Source: SAR92 clade bacterium
GTDB taxonomy: Bacteria; Pseudomonadota; Gammaproteobacteria; Pseudomonadales; Porticoccaceae
NCBI GenBank assembly: GCA_018607545.1
Contig: JABBBF010000109.1
Location: 1-8,657 of the forward strand
DNA: 8,657 nucleotides
Direction: 5' to 3'
Shown here: piece by piece, positions 1-6,858 of the stretch
Numbering within the stretch: the stretch's first letter is position 1
Layout: each line of letters starts with the position of its first letter
The notes under the pieces: model-generated
What the model was told of the DNA's origin: nothing
The model's input: only the letters and a program-made list of their open reading frames with translations
Database searches by the model: none
Made by a program: the position numbers and the translations under genes

Positions 1-766
1 TATAGGCGCGCAATTTCTCCTCGGTAATATCACCGGACACTTCAATTTTGGTATCCCCCAAATCGATCGACGACAGCGCTTCAATATCTGCCGGCGAAAA
101 ATTATCCAGCATTACAATATCCGCACTGGCGGCTAATGCCTGATGCAGTTCATCGAGGCTTTCCACTTCCACTTCAACCGGTTTTTCCGATGAAATCTCA
201 CGGGCTTTTTCTATCGCCTGGCGAATACCCCCGCAGGCGGCAATATGATTTTCCTTGATTAAAAAGGCATCGTATAAGCCGATACGATGATTTTGGCAGC
301 CGCCAACCGCAGTGGCGTATTTCTGTGCCAGGCGCAGGCCGGGGATGGTTTTTCGGGTATCGAGAATTTTAATCTGGCTGTTGGGGGCAAGGCCTGCATA
401 ATGCCTTGCGACGGTGGCCGTGCCAGAGAGGGTCTGCAAAAAATTGAGTGCCGCGCGCTCGCCGGTCAGCAGGATCCGCGCGTTGCCAGTCAGAGTAAAA
501 AGCTTTTGATCGGCTTCGACACTGTCGCCTTCATTGAGATGCCATTCAATCGCTGTATTTTTATCGAGCTGGTTAAAAACCTCGTCAACCCATGGTCGAC
601 CGCAGATGACTGCAGCTTCTCTTGAGATAACCACGGCGCTGGCTTGCTGATCTTGTGGGATTAATTGCGCGGTGATATCGCCGCTGCCTATATCTTCTTG
701 CAGCGCTCGTGCTACGCAGGAGGGAATATCATTGAGGGTTTCGGTTGATAGGTAATCGGCGCTCAT
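1..766 (-). CDS. nadC: Quinolinate phosphoribosyltransferase (nicotinate-nucleotide pyrophosphorylase, decarboxylating), 3' end missing
   Basis: Cytoplasmic enzyme of de novo NAD synthesis: quinolinate plus PRPP gives nicotinate mononucleotide, CO2 and pyrophosphate. I translated the minus strand from the ATG at 766-764; 255 codons are open to the left edge. About 25-40 C-terminal residues are missing, judging by a usual family length of 280-300. Family signatures run in order: EDIGSGDIT (24-32), [16 protein letters not shown] (101-116), [11 protein letters not shown] (135-145), [20 protein letters not shown] (155-174), EVEVES (198-203), MLDNF (219-223) and EVSGDIT (242-248). The positions expected to bind substrate and PRPP are all present: R138, K139, H160, R161, K171, E200 and D221. 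The Shine-Dalgarno is weak (a GAGA about 6 nt upstream of the ATG). The gene is divergent from the DUF1631-ampD-ampE run, as in Pseudomonas. The identification is secure. Confidence 0.97.
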   Translation of the reverse strand, partial: MSADYLSTETLNDIPSCVARALQEDIGSGDITAQLIPQDQQASAVVISREAAVICGRPWVDEVFNQLDKNTAIEWHLNEGDSVEADQKLFTLTGNARILLTGERAALNFLQTLSGTATVARHYAGLAPNSQIKILDTRKTIPGLRLAQKYATAVGGCQNHRIGLYDAFLIKENHIAACGGIRQAIEKAREISSEKPVEVEVESLDELHQALAASADIVMLDNFSPADIEALSSIDLGDTKIEVSGDITEEKLRAY

Positions 767-816
767 CGGGTTCTCGTTGAATCTGTTTGTAGGTCAGTGA
801 TCTGTGCTTGGGCGAA

Positions 817-825
817 ATTATAGCA
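817..825 (-). promoter_or_regulatory. Extended -10 promoter element for nadC
   Basis: Read on the minus strand, these bases are TGCTATAAT, a perfect TATAAT with the TGn extension. The -35 window (about 840-845) shows nothing near TTGACA, which is tolerable for an extended -10 promoter. Transcription would start near 810, giving a nadC leader of roughly 45 nt. This is inferred from consensus only. Confidence 0.45.
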
Positions 826-956
826 GTAATGATTGCCCAGTTATTTTCTCTGCGGGTCTTTTTAATATTGGATTTCTCGGGCTGTTCTGTTTCAATACAG
901 GTCAGACATCTATACGTTCACAGGACTAGCGTGAATTACTACTAGTTTGTCTCGCC

Positions 957-962
957 AAGGGG
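957..962 (+). promoter_or_regulatory. Ribosome binding site that bears on the DUF1631 start
   Basis: AAGGGG is the only purine-rich site upstream of the DUF1631 frame. It directly abuts a TTG at 963, which leaves no spacer, and lies 12 nt before the ATG at 975. The frame is closed by a stop at 927-929, and no other ATG, GTG or TTG lies in frame between that stop and 963. The spacing is long but workable for 975 and unworkable for 963, so I favour ATG 975. Confidence 0.5.
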
Positions 963-974
963 TTGGCAAGCACG

Positions 975-3509
975 ATGAGCAAGGGATTAGTTAACGGAAA
1001 TAAACAGCTCGTACAGTCGTTGGGGCAGCTCTGCCAGCAACATATTTCTGATGCCTTTAAAAAATTCAATGAACTCTGTTCTTCCAATCTTGTGGGCATG
1101 GCTGCGCGCGCCGAGAGCAATCGTCTGCAAACACTTTATATGGATTCCCAGCGGCTGCTGAGAAAGCGCCGCGCTGCGATTGAATCTGCGACCATAGCTG
1201 TTGTGATGGATCATTTTGCCGCACTAGAAATATCTGTATCCAGTGCCCAAGCTAAGGAATCTGAAGCGCCTGCTGAATCACGACTGCCTGATCCTAAATT
1301 CGCTGATTCCAATAATCTTAAGTTGCTCGGACATGAAGATCTTGAAGTTATGATTGCACTGGATAACTGTTCCAGTCGTGTCCGCGAAGAGTTGCGCGGA
1401 GCCCTTCACCAGTTGGAGGGGCGATTAAAGTCACTGCTGGATAATAGTGCACCAATTAAAACCCTGCCAATGTCACCAGATGCAATTTTGGAGGCATTTG
1501 TCGCTGCAATTGATAGGGATATGATTGCCGTGGAAGTGCAGTTGGAATTGATTCGGATGTTTGATTTAAGCTGCTTTGATAAGAGCTATGGGGAGATGCT
1601 TGGGGTAGCTAACCAGTTGCTTGAAGACGCTGGATATTCTCCTGTCGTCGATACGGTTGAATCCGAATCTGAATCTGAATCCGAATCCGAACCCGAACCA
1701 GCTGAGAAAGATCTGGAGGGCGCGCCTTGTGAAAAATCAGACCAGCAGAAAAGCACAGATCAGGATAAAGTCGCTGTTGAAATAGATCAGGTTAGTGAGG
1801 CCGTTGCTAACTATGCTGATGCTGGCGAAGAAAGCCAGACCTCTGCCCTTGGCAATACCCGGGTTCAAACCGAGCTGTTAGCCAAGATTACCTCTATGCT
1901 GGAGCATGCAGAACGGCAATCTGCCGAGTTATCCGAGGCTGAGCCTGCCGCCAAGACAGGCACCTCTTCTACAAACTTATCTTCAGGTTTGGCTTCTACA
2001 GATACAGCATCAGTCGATAGCGGGAATCCAAATAAAGGCCATTCCCAACAGCAGTCCGGGCAGGGTAAGCATTCCAAGCCCTGTATGGATAAGCCGCAAC
2101 TGATCGCTGAAATCAATAAACATATGAGTGACCTGATCGCTAACCGTACCGAGCTGTTGAGTAATGGGCAGATTACCCGCGAATTGGCGGCGACAATAAA
2201 ACAGTTGGAGGCAGGGGAAAACGGCACTCGCCTGCATCGCAATGACCTGAGTTTGTTTCAGGTGGTGGAGAATATTTTTTCCAGCTTTGGCCAGTCGATG
2301 GTGGTGGCGCCAGAGGTGCAGCAGGTCATTAATCGCTGTGAGCTGCCAATGTTAAAAATGGCCATTAAAAAGCCACTGATTCTCGAGCAGGAGAACCATC
2401 CTATTCGACGTCTATTTAATGAAATGGCCAAATACGCTATTGGTCTGGAGCAGGGTGACTGTGAGGATAACCAGATTTACCAGCAGATGTTAAGGCTTTC
2501 AGAGTCTATGATCGGCGAGTCATTTGATGAACAGAAACTACCGGCTATGCTCTCCGAGTTTATGGCGATTATCGATCGCGATAAGCGGGTAACCTCTGCA
2601 GCGGAGGTGCGCGAGTTGGAGCAGATTGCCGCTCGGGAAAAAGTCAATTGGGCGCGCACCCGGGTTGAGGAGGAAATTACCCGGCGCATAGTCGGCAAAA
2701 AACTCTCCGAGACGGTAATCGATTTTATTCAGCGCAGCTGGTGCATGGTGATGCATATGGCCCACCTGCGTTCTGGAGAGGCGGGCAGTGACTGGCTGGT
2801 GGCGATCAAGATACTGGAAAACCTGGTTCATCTGGCACGGCGCAAGGCAACCGAGGCTGATAGTCAATATCGCCGTGAATTAGTTGCCCATATCGATGCC
2901 CGACTCGGGCATATCTCTGTCGATGTGGCACAGCGTGCACTACAGGTTAAGCAGCTGAGTCAGGTGTTGGGCATTGCCGAGCCGCCGACGGTGCAGTCAG
3001 CGGTGGTAACTGAGATTACTCCTGCGGCTAATAAAAGAAAAGCGAAAAAACGGGCTAAATACTCATTTGAAAGCACGGCTGAAAAAACGGCCGGGGTAGA
3101 GGGCGATAAGTTATCCGAGCAGGTTATGGTAGAGGAGATAAAACGTATTTTGGTGTCGGCGGTAAAAGCCGAGTTGCCAGGTAAAAATATTTCTCAAGCG
3201 GTACGCGATGCCGAGAGTCTGGACAGCAGTGCCCAGCGAATTTTAATGGCGCTGCAAAAGGGTTGCTGGATTGAATTGGGCAGTGATATAAAGGCCCATA
3301 AACGCGGCAAGCTCGCCGGCATTATTGGACCATCGTGGAAGTATGTATTTGTCGATAATAAAGGTAAGCTTATTGCCGAGCGTGACAGGGCGCGTTTAGC
3401 GTTGGAATTAATGGACGGCAAGGTTACCGTACTGGATAATTCCCACCTGTTCGATAAAGCCATCAAGCAGGCGATTACTCAAATCAAGGGGTTGCCTGTT
3501 GCGAGTTAG
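975..3509 (+). CDS. DUF1631 family protein of unknown function, first gene of the ampDE run
   Basis: An 844-residue protein, probably cytoplasmic: no signal peptide or membrane segment is visible. The function is not known to me. DUF1631-like segments are LGHEDLEVMIALDN (about 117-130), MSPDAILEAF (about 166-175), the stretch around LPMLKMAIKKP and HPIRRLFNEMAK (about 450-486), and a C-terminal module (about 756-835) containing GCWIELG, KLAGIIGPSWKYVFVDNKG and the end HLFDKAIKQA. Between about 229 and 370 lies a low-complexity, acidic, Ser/Glu/Gln-rich linker that opens with an exact ES/EP repeat. A Lys/Arg-rich patch (NKRKAKKRAK, about 687-696) precedes the C-terminal module. Its stop is 11 nt before ampD, so co-transcription with ampD and ampE is likely. 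A TTG at 963 would add four residues but has no room for its Shine-Dalgarno. The family call rests on remembered sequence patterns. A role in wall recycling or its control is only a guess from position. Confidence 0.85.
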   Translation: MSKGLVNGNKQLVQSLGQLCQQHISDAFKKFNELCSSNLVGMAARAESNRLQTLYMDSQRLLRKRRAAIESATIAVVMDHFAALEISVSSAQAKESEAPAESRLPDPKFADSNNLKLLGHEDLEVMIALDNCSSRVREELRGALHQLEGRLKSLLDNSAPIKTLPMSPDAILEAFVAAIDRDMIAVEVQLELIRMFDLSCFDKSYGEMLGVANQLLEDAGYSPVVDTVESESESESESEPEPAEKDLEGAPCEKSDQQKSTDQDKVAVEIDQVSEAVANYADAGEESQTSALGNTRVQTELLAKITSMLEHAERQSAELSEAEPAAKTGTSSTNLSSGLASTDTASVDSGNPNKGHSQQQSGQGKHSKPCMDKPQLIAEINKHMSDLIANRTELLSNGQITRELAATIKQLEAGENGTRLHRNDLSLFQVVENIFSSFGQSMVVAPEVQQVINRCELPMLKMAIKKPLILEQENHPIRRLFNEMAKYAIGLEQGDCEDNQIYQQMLRLSESMIGESFDEQKLPAMLSEFMAIIDRDKRVTSAAEVRELEQIAAREKVNWARTRVEEEITRRIVGKKLSETVIDFIQRSWCMVMHMAHLRSGEAGSDWLVAIKILENLVHLARRKATEADSQYRRELVAHIDARLGHISVDVAQRALQVKQLSQVLGIAEPPTVQSAVVTEITPAANKRKAKKRAKYSFESTAEKTAGVEGDKLSEQVMVEEIKRILVSAVKAELPGKNISQAVRDAESLDSSAQRILMALQKGCWIELGSDIKAHKRGKLAGIIGPSWKYVFVDNKGKLIAERDRARLALELMDGKVTVLDNSHLFDKAIKQAITQIKGLPVAS
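1659..1700 (+). repeat. Seven tandem hexamers (GAATCY/GAACCM) coding for Glu-Ser and Glu-Pro
   Basis: Seven consecutive 6-nt units inside the DUF1631 gene: GAATCC, GAATCT, GAATCT, GAATCC, GAATCC, GAACCC, GAACCA. They encode five Glu-Ser and two Glu-Pro dipeptides, residues 229-242 from ATG 975. The period is a multiple of three, so gain or loss of units would change linker length without shifting the frame. The repeat marks the start of the disordered-looking linker. Confidence 0.95.
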
Positions 3510-3520
3510 CAGATTGCCTA

Positions 3521-4069
3521 ATGCAGATAAAAAACGGCTGGTTGAGGCCAGCCTCTGAAGTTCCATCCCCAAACATTGATAGTCGGCCAGATGTGGCTGA
3601 TATCAGCCTGTTGGTTATTCACAATATCAGCTTGCCGCCCAATCAGTTTGGCGGTGGCTATATTGAGCAGTTTTTTACCAACTGTCTGGATCCCAATGCC
3701 GACGCGTATTTTGCCCAGATTTGCGACCTAAAAGTCTCCTCTCATCTGTTGATTGACCGTCTGGGGAATATTACCCAGTTTGCCCCTTTTACAGCTCGTG
3801 CATGGCATGCTGGGGTCTCGCAATTCGAGCGTCGCGAAAACTGCAATGACTACTCCATAGGCATTGAAATGGAGGGCGCCGATAATATTGCTTACACTGA
3901 TCGTCAGTACCAGGTGCTGGCATCGGTTACCAATGTGATCTGCGCGGCGTATCCGCGGATTACCGTAGAGAGAATTGTCGGCCACAACCATATAGCCCCA
4001 GGGCGAAAAACCGATCCCGGTGAAGCGTTTAACTGGGATCGTTACAAACAGATGTTGGATTTACCCTAA
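3521..4069 (+). CDS. ampD: 1,6-anhydro-N-acetylmuramyl-L-alanine amidase AmpD
   Basis: Cytoplasmic zinc amidase of peptidoglycan recycling. It cuts the MurNAc-L-Ala bond in 1,6-anhydroMurNAc peptides imported by AmpG; in species with AmpR/AmpC, its loss induces the beta-lactamase. At 182 residues it is a normal-length, single-domain Amidase_2 protein. The zinc ligands are all visible: H34 (in VIHN), H155 and D165 (in GHNHIAPGRKTDPG). Catalytic E116 (in GIEMEG) and K163 are present, and F-V/SSHLLID around residue 75 and the RAWHAG block (93-98) match the family. It has no signal peptide, which fits cytoplasmic AmpD rather than a periplasmic paralogue. The N-terminus MQIKNGWL resembles other AmpD starts. 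No strong Shine-Dalgarno precedes the ATG, so translation may be partly coupled to DUF1631, whose stop is 11 nt away. Confidence 0.97.
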   Translation: MQIKNGWLRPASEVPSPNIDSRPDVADISLLVIHNISLPPNQFGGGYIEQFFTNCLDPNADAYFAQICDLKVSSHLLIDRLGNITQFAPFTARAWHAGVSQFERRENCNDYSIGIEMEGADNIAYTDRQYQVLASVTNVICAAYPRITVERIVGHNHIAPGRKTDPGEAFNWDRYKQMLDLP

Positions 4070-4087
4070 AAATTATAGAGGTGTGCA

Positions 4088-5044
4088 GTGCATTTTTTAA
4101 TTGTTCTAGTGGCGATCATAGCGCTTGAAAGCTATGGCCAGTTGGCGTTTATCCAGCGTGATGCATGGGTGCAAAAGTGGCACAGTAAATTATCTGAGCT
4201 GTCGATGCTGAGGGGTTCTGCTGTTCTCCGGCTGGTGGTATTTGTCCTGCTTCCAGTGGCGGCTCTCTATTTTATTATTCTCCAGCTGAGCAGCAGCGGG
4301 TACGGATTGCTGGTTTTTGTGCTGGAATTGGCGGTGTTGCTCTACAGCTTTGGTCGCGGTGATATCAGTGCGCAAATTGATTTGCTGAAGTCAGATATTG
4401 GACGCAATGATCTGCAGGCGGCCTATCACGATGCGGCGGTGTTCAATATTGCCCATCGCAGCAGCAGTGCGGAAAGCTCCGATGATCTCTATCAGGAGTT
4501 GATCGCGGCATTGCCCTACAGAATTTTTGAGCGCAGATTTGCTGCGGTTTTCTGGTTTTTCCTTCTCGGTGCGCCGGTGGCACTGGCCTACCGTCTGCTG
4601 GCACTGCACGGCGATATGGCTCTTGGTGAGAAGCTGTTTGATGGCCAGGACGATGACAGTCAGCCCGATGCAGAGGACGCAGCTGCCGTCGAAGTTCAAT
4701 CAGACTGCAGTCAAAAAGCCAATACGGCACTCTGGCTGTTAGAGTGGATTCCAGTCCGCTTTTTGGCGCTAACTCTGGGTCTGGTAGGCAGCTTTGCCTA
4801 TGCGACCGGGCCCCTTAAAGAATTGATTTTATGTCCGCGAACTTCAACTGCAGACTTCTTGCGGCGTTGTGTTACTGGCGCGCTGGGTGATATTCAGCGA
4901 CCTCAGGCTGATGCTGCTAGTGCTGAGAGTGCCCCCGAAGATGCAGCCGCTGGATTGGCGTTGATCGGCGAGATGGTAGCGCTGTTTACCCGAGCAATGA
5001 TGGGTTGGCTGGTGGTGATTGCCCTGTTGGTAATGCTTAGCTAG
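4088..5044 (+). CDS. ampE: Inner-membrane protein AmpE
   Basis: Integral inner-membrane protein encoded with ampD in many gammaproteobacteria; it is often called a regulatory or sensory partner, but its biochemical role is unsettled. The GTG start is preceded by AGAGG (4077-4081) at a 6-nt spacing and lies 18 nt after the ampD stop. The 318 residues carry hydrophobic segments at about 1-13, 48-67, 72-88, 151-171, 220-242 and 298-318. AmpE hallmarks include FGRGD (88-92), the ERRFAAVFWFFLLGAPVALA stretch (148-167) and a later LEWIPVRFLALTLGLVGSFA stretch. It is longer than the E. coli protein (about 284 residues). The extra length includes an acidic loop around 184-206 (DGQDDDSQPDAEDAA) and an Ala/Glu-rich stretch before the last membrane segment. 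Transcription ends head-on with ampG. Confidence 0.92.
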   Translation: MHFLIVLVAIIALESYGQLAFIQRDAWVQKWHSKLSELSMLRGSAVLRLVVFVLLPVAALYFIILQLSSSGYGLLVFVLELAVLLYSFGRGDISAQIDLLKSDIGRNDLQAAYHDAAVFNIAHRSSSAESSDDLYQELIAALPYRIFERRFAAVFWFFLLGAPVALAYRLLALHGDMALGEKLFDGQDDDSQPDAEDAAAVEVQSDCSQKANTALWLLEWIPVRFLALTLGLVGSFAYATGPLKELILCPRTSTADFLRRCVTGALGDIQRPQADAASAESAPEDAAAGLALIGEMVALFTRAMMGWLVVIALLVMLS

Positions 5045-5046
5045 AA

Positions 5047-5094
5047 ATTAATTTAGACTTTAATTTAGACTTTAATTTAGAATTTAATTTAAAG
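5047..5094. repeat. Four tandem copies of a 12-bp AT-rich unit between ampE and ampG
   Basis: The units are ATTAATTTAGAC, TTTAATTTAGAC, TTTAATTTAGAA and TTTAATTTAAAG, consensus TTTAATTTAGAC. The array starts 3 nt after the ampE stop and ends 1 nt before the ampG stop, so it is almost the whole convergent intergenic space. There is no G+C-rich hairpin with a T-tract on either strand here, so the ends of the two opposing transcripts are not explained by an ordinary intrinsic terminator. The first unit overlaps a small palindrome, AAATTAATTT (5045-5054). Confidence 0.95.
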
Positions 5095-5095
5095 G

Positions 5096-6355
5096 TTAAG
5101 AGCTTTGCTCCTGATCATTGGTCCAAGGCGCAACCTTAAACAGCAATAACATCCCCGGAATCGCCAGCGCGGTGCACAGGTAGAAAAAGTTCTCCCAGCC
5201 AACGCCTTCAACAATAATCCCGGTCACAGAGCTTGCTATTGTCCGCGGCACAGCGGTTAGAGCTGTAAACAGAGCTAACTGCGTGGCGGCAAAGGCGGGG
5301 TGAGTCGAACGTGCGATAAACGCCACAAAGGCAGCGGTGCCAAGACCGACACCCAAATATTCAAAGCTGATAACCAGACCCAGCAACCACAGCCCCTCAC
5401 CGACGCGGGCCAGAACTGCAAAGCCGAGAATAGAGATAATCTGCACCAATCCAAATAGCCAAAGCGCGCGATTGATGCCTATCTTAAGCATCAGAATACC
5501 GCCGAGAATACCGCCGAAAATCATTGGCCACAGCGCGGCGTGTTTTGCGATAAGGCCGATCTGGGTCATGCTAAAGCCAAGATCCAAATAAAACGGTGTC
5601 GCCAGCGCAGTGGCCATACTGTCGCCAAGTTTGTAGAGCAGCATAAAGGCCAGTATCAGCGATGCCTGCTTTACTCCCTGACGGCTAAAGAACTCTTTAA
5701 AGGGGTCTACAATGGCTTTCTGTAGTGTCGTCGGGTGACGGTCATGGGCTCTGGGTTCAGTAATACTTATGGTTAGGGCAATCCCTACAAACATAAAGGC
5801 CGCAGTGATAAAGAACACCTGCTGCCAGGGCAGGGTATCCGCCAGTATCAGCGACAGCGATCCAGGTACCAGTCCGGCAATACGGTAGGCATTTACATGA
5901 ATCGAATTGCCCAGGCCCAACTCCTGATCCGGCAGTATCTGTCGGCGGTAGGCGTCGAGCACTATATCCTGGGTGGCGCTGAGAAAGGCGATTGCCAGGC
6001 ACAGCCAGGCGATGCTCCAAATCTGCGTACTTGGATCAAAAAATCCCAGCGCGGCAATCGCGGCAAATAATAAAATCTGCGTGGCAAACATCCAGCTGCG
6101 GCGCAGGCCAAATTTGTGGGAAAAGAACGATAGCTGGTAGCGATCGAGCAGCGGCGACCAGAGAAATTTCCAAGTGTAGGGCAGGCCTATTAAGGCAAAG
6201 AAACCAATTTCCTTAAGGCCGACACCTTCGGTGCGCAACCATGCGGGCACCAGTGAAATCAGCAGATACAGCGGCATACCAGAGGCAAAGCCGGTAAAGA
6301 TACAGATCAACATACGCTTGTTTAATAGCGCTTGCCTGATGGTTGCTGAGTTCAT
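5096..6355 (-). CDS. ampG: Muropeptide permease AmpG (major facilitator superfamily), short form
   Basis: Inner-membrane proton-coupled importer of GlcNAc-1,6-anhydroMurNAc peptides, the entry step of wall recycling and the supplier of AmpD substrate. The 419 residues are strongly hydrophobic, about 12 membrane segments. AmpG signatures are TGFASGMPL (21-29), KFLWSPLLDRY (63-73), ATQILL (91-96), SATQDIVLDAYRR (126-138), a central LLYKLGDSMATALATPF block, FEYLGVGLGTAAFVAF, and FAATQLALFTALTAVPRT near the end. It ends soon after the twelfth segment. The E. coli protein (about 491 residues) has a further C-terminal membrane pair that is absent here. The ATG at 6355-6353 has AAGGA five nt upstream. 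The gene lies 47 nt downstream of the alkyltransferase-like gene on the same strand and converges on ampE. Confidence 0.94.
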   Translation of the reverse strand: MNSATIRQALLNKRMLICIFTGFASGMPLYLLISLVPAWLRTEGVGLKEIGFFALIGLPYTWKFLWSPLLDRYQLSFFSHKFGLRRSWMFATQILLFAAIAALGFFDPSTQIWSIAWLCLAIAFLSATQDIVLDAYRRQILPDQELGLGNSIHVNAYRIAGLVPGSLSLILADTLPWQQVFFITAAFMFVGIALTISITEPRAHDRHPTTLQKAIVDPFKEFFSRQGVKQASLILAFMLLYKLGDSMATALATPFYLDLGFSMTQIGLIAKHAALWPMIFGGILGGILMLKIGINRALWLFGLVQIISILGFAVLARVGEGLWLLGLVISFEYLGVGLGTAAFVAFIARSTHPAFAATQLALFTALTAVPRTIASSVTGIIVEGVGWENFFYLCTALAIPGMLLLFKVAPWTNDQEQSS

Positions 6356-6402
6356 TGGAATCCTTGGTTTTTTAGTAGGAACAATTTGTTATTAGGCAAA
6401 TT

Positions 6403-6759
6403 TTATGGCTGCCAGTTAAATTTTTTCAGGTTGATCCGATTGTTGTTTAGCACCACGCCCTCTTCCTGAAGCCGTGCCTTTTGTAATTTAAAGCTGGGGC
6501 TATCCTCTGCAAGGCTGATCTTCCCCGCAGCATTTACCACTCTGTGCCAGGGCAATTCCGTTCCCTTGGGCAGGTTGCCGAGAATGCGCCCGACCATTCT
6601 CGCCGCTCTTGGCAATCCAGCCAGTTCAGCTACCTGCCCATAGGTTACAACGCTACCTGGAGGCACGGCTGCCAAAACTGTATAAACTCTTTGTTCCAGA
6701 GAGGGCTGTTCTGGAGTAGTCTCATTGGGAGAAGACTGTTCCAAGCCGTTATTTTTCAT
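6403..6759 (-). CDS. Alkyltransferase-like protein (ATL), MGMT fold without the reactive cysteine
   Basis: DNA-repair accessory protein related to O6-alkylguanine-DNA alkyltransferase. ATL proteins bind O6-alkylguanine, flip the base and pass the lesion to nucleotide excision repair rather than removing the alkyl group. In the 118 residues the active-site block reads PWHRVVN (70-76), so W71 stands where MGMT has its acceptor Cys; this is the defining ATL substitution. Y40 (in TYGQVA) and the intercalating arginine R54 (in PRAARMVGR) are 14 residues apart, the same spacing as Y114-R128 in human MGMT. The helix-turn-helix part and GKISL (79-83) also match. The first 20 residues are a polar Ser/Pro/Gln/Glu tail that may be overextended, but no later in-frame ATG occurs before M55. 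No clear Shine-Dalgarno is visible. Equivalent to E. coli YbaZ (Atl). Confidence 0.93.
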   Translation of the reverse strand: MKNNGLEQSSPNETTPEQPSLEQRVYTVLAAVPPGSVVTYGQVAELAGLPRAARMVGRILGNLPKGTELPWHRVVNAAGKISLAEDSPSFKLQKARLQEEGVVLNNNRINLKKFNWQP

Positions 6760-6760
6760 G

Positions 6761-6774
6761 GCGTAAGACTACGC
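6761..6774 (-). promoter_or_regulatory. Inverted repeat at the 5' end of the alkyltransferase-like gene, overlapping a weak promoter
   Basis: GCGTA-AGAC-TACGC is a perfect 5-bp inverted repeat ending 1 nt before the start codon. On the minus strand a TTGACT (6801-6796) and an AATAGC (6778-6773) sit 17 bp apart, a weak sigma-70 type promoter. If it is used, the transcript would start near 6766 with a very short leader, consistent with the missing Shine-Dalgarno, and the repeat would overlap both the -10 and the start point. The repeat is certain. Its role as operator or hairpin is a guess. Confidence 0.35.
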
Positions 6775-6846
6775 TATTCGGTCTGCTGTTGAAATAGTCA
6801 AAACCACCCCAATCTGATACTCAATGCAAAAGAGAAATTGCGAAAA

Positions 6847-6852
6847 GAGAAG
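6847..6852 (+). promoter_or_regulatory. Ribosome binding site that decides the fxsA start
   Basis: GAGAAG lies 6 nt before the GTG at 6859. An upstream TTG at 6838 is in frame but would put this site inside the gene. The GTG start gives MRYLFLIF, matching the usual FxsA N-terminus, so GTG 6859 is preferred. Confidence 0.7.
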
Positions 6853-6858
6853 CTTATT

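Noticed and set aside
287..625. Open frame of 112 codons on the plus strand
   Set aside because: It is wholly antisense to nadC, whose minus-strand translation carries every family motif; the plus-strand peptide resembles nothing.
894..974. Sigma-70 promoter for the DUF1631-ampDE run
   Set aside because: TATACG at 911-916 could be a -10, but no acceptable -35 is found at 16-18 bp, so I do not list a promoter here.
1865..2867. Several minus-strand frames of 70-125 codons
   Set aside because: They are shadows of the DUF1631 gene, with low-complexity Ser/Cys/Leu composition and no supporting signals.
4391..4730. Two minus-strand open frames of about 100 codons
   Set aside because: Both are antisense to ampE and lack convincing ribosome binding sites or recognisable products.
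5047..5094. CRISPR array
   Set aside because: The units are 12 bp, directly abutting with no spacers, and there are no cas genes.
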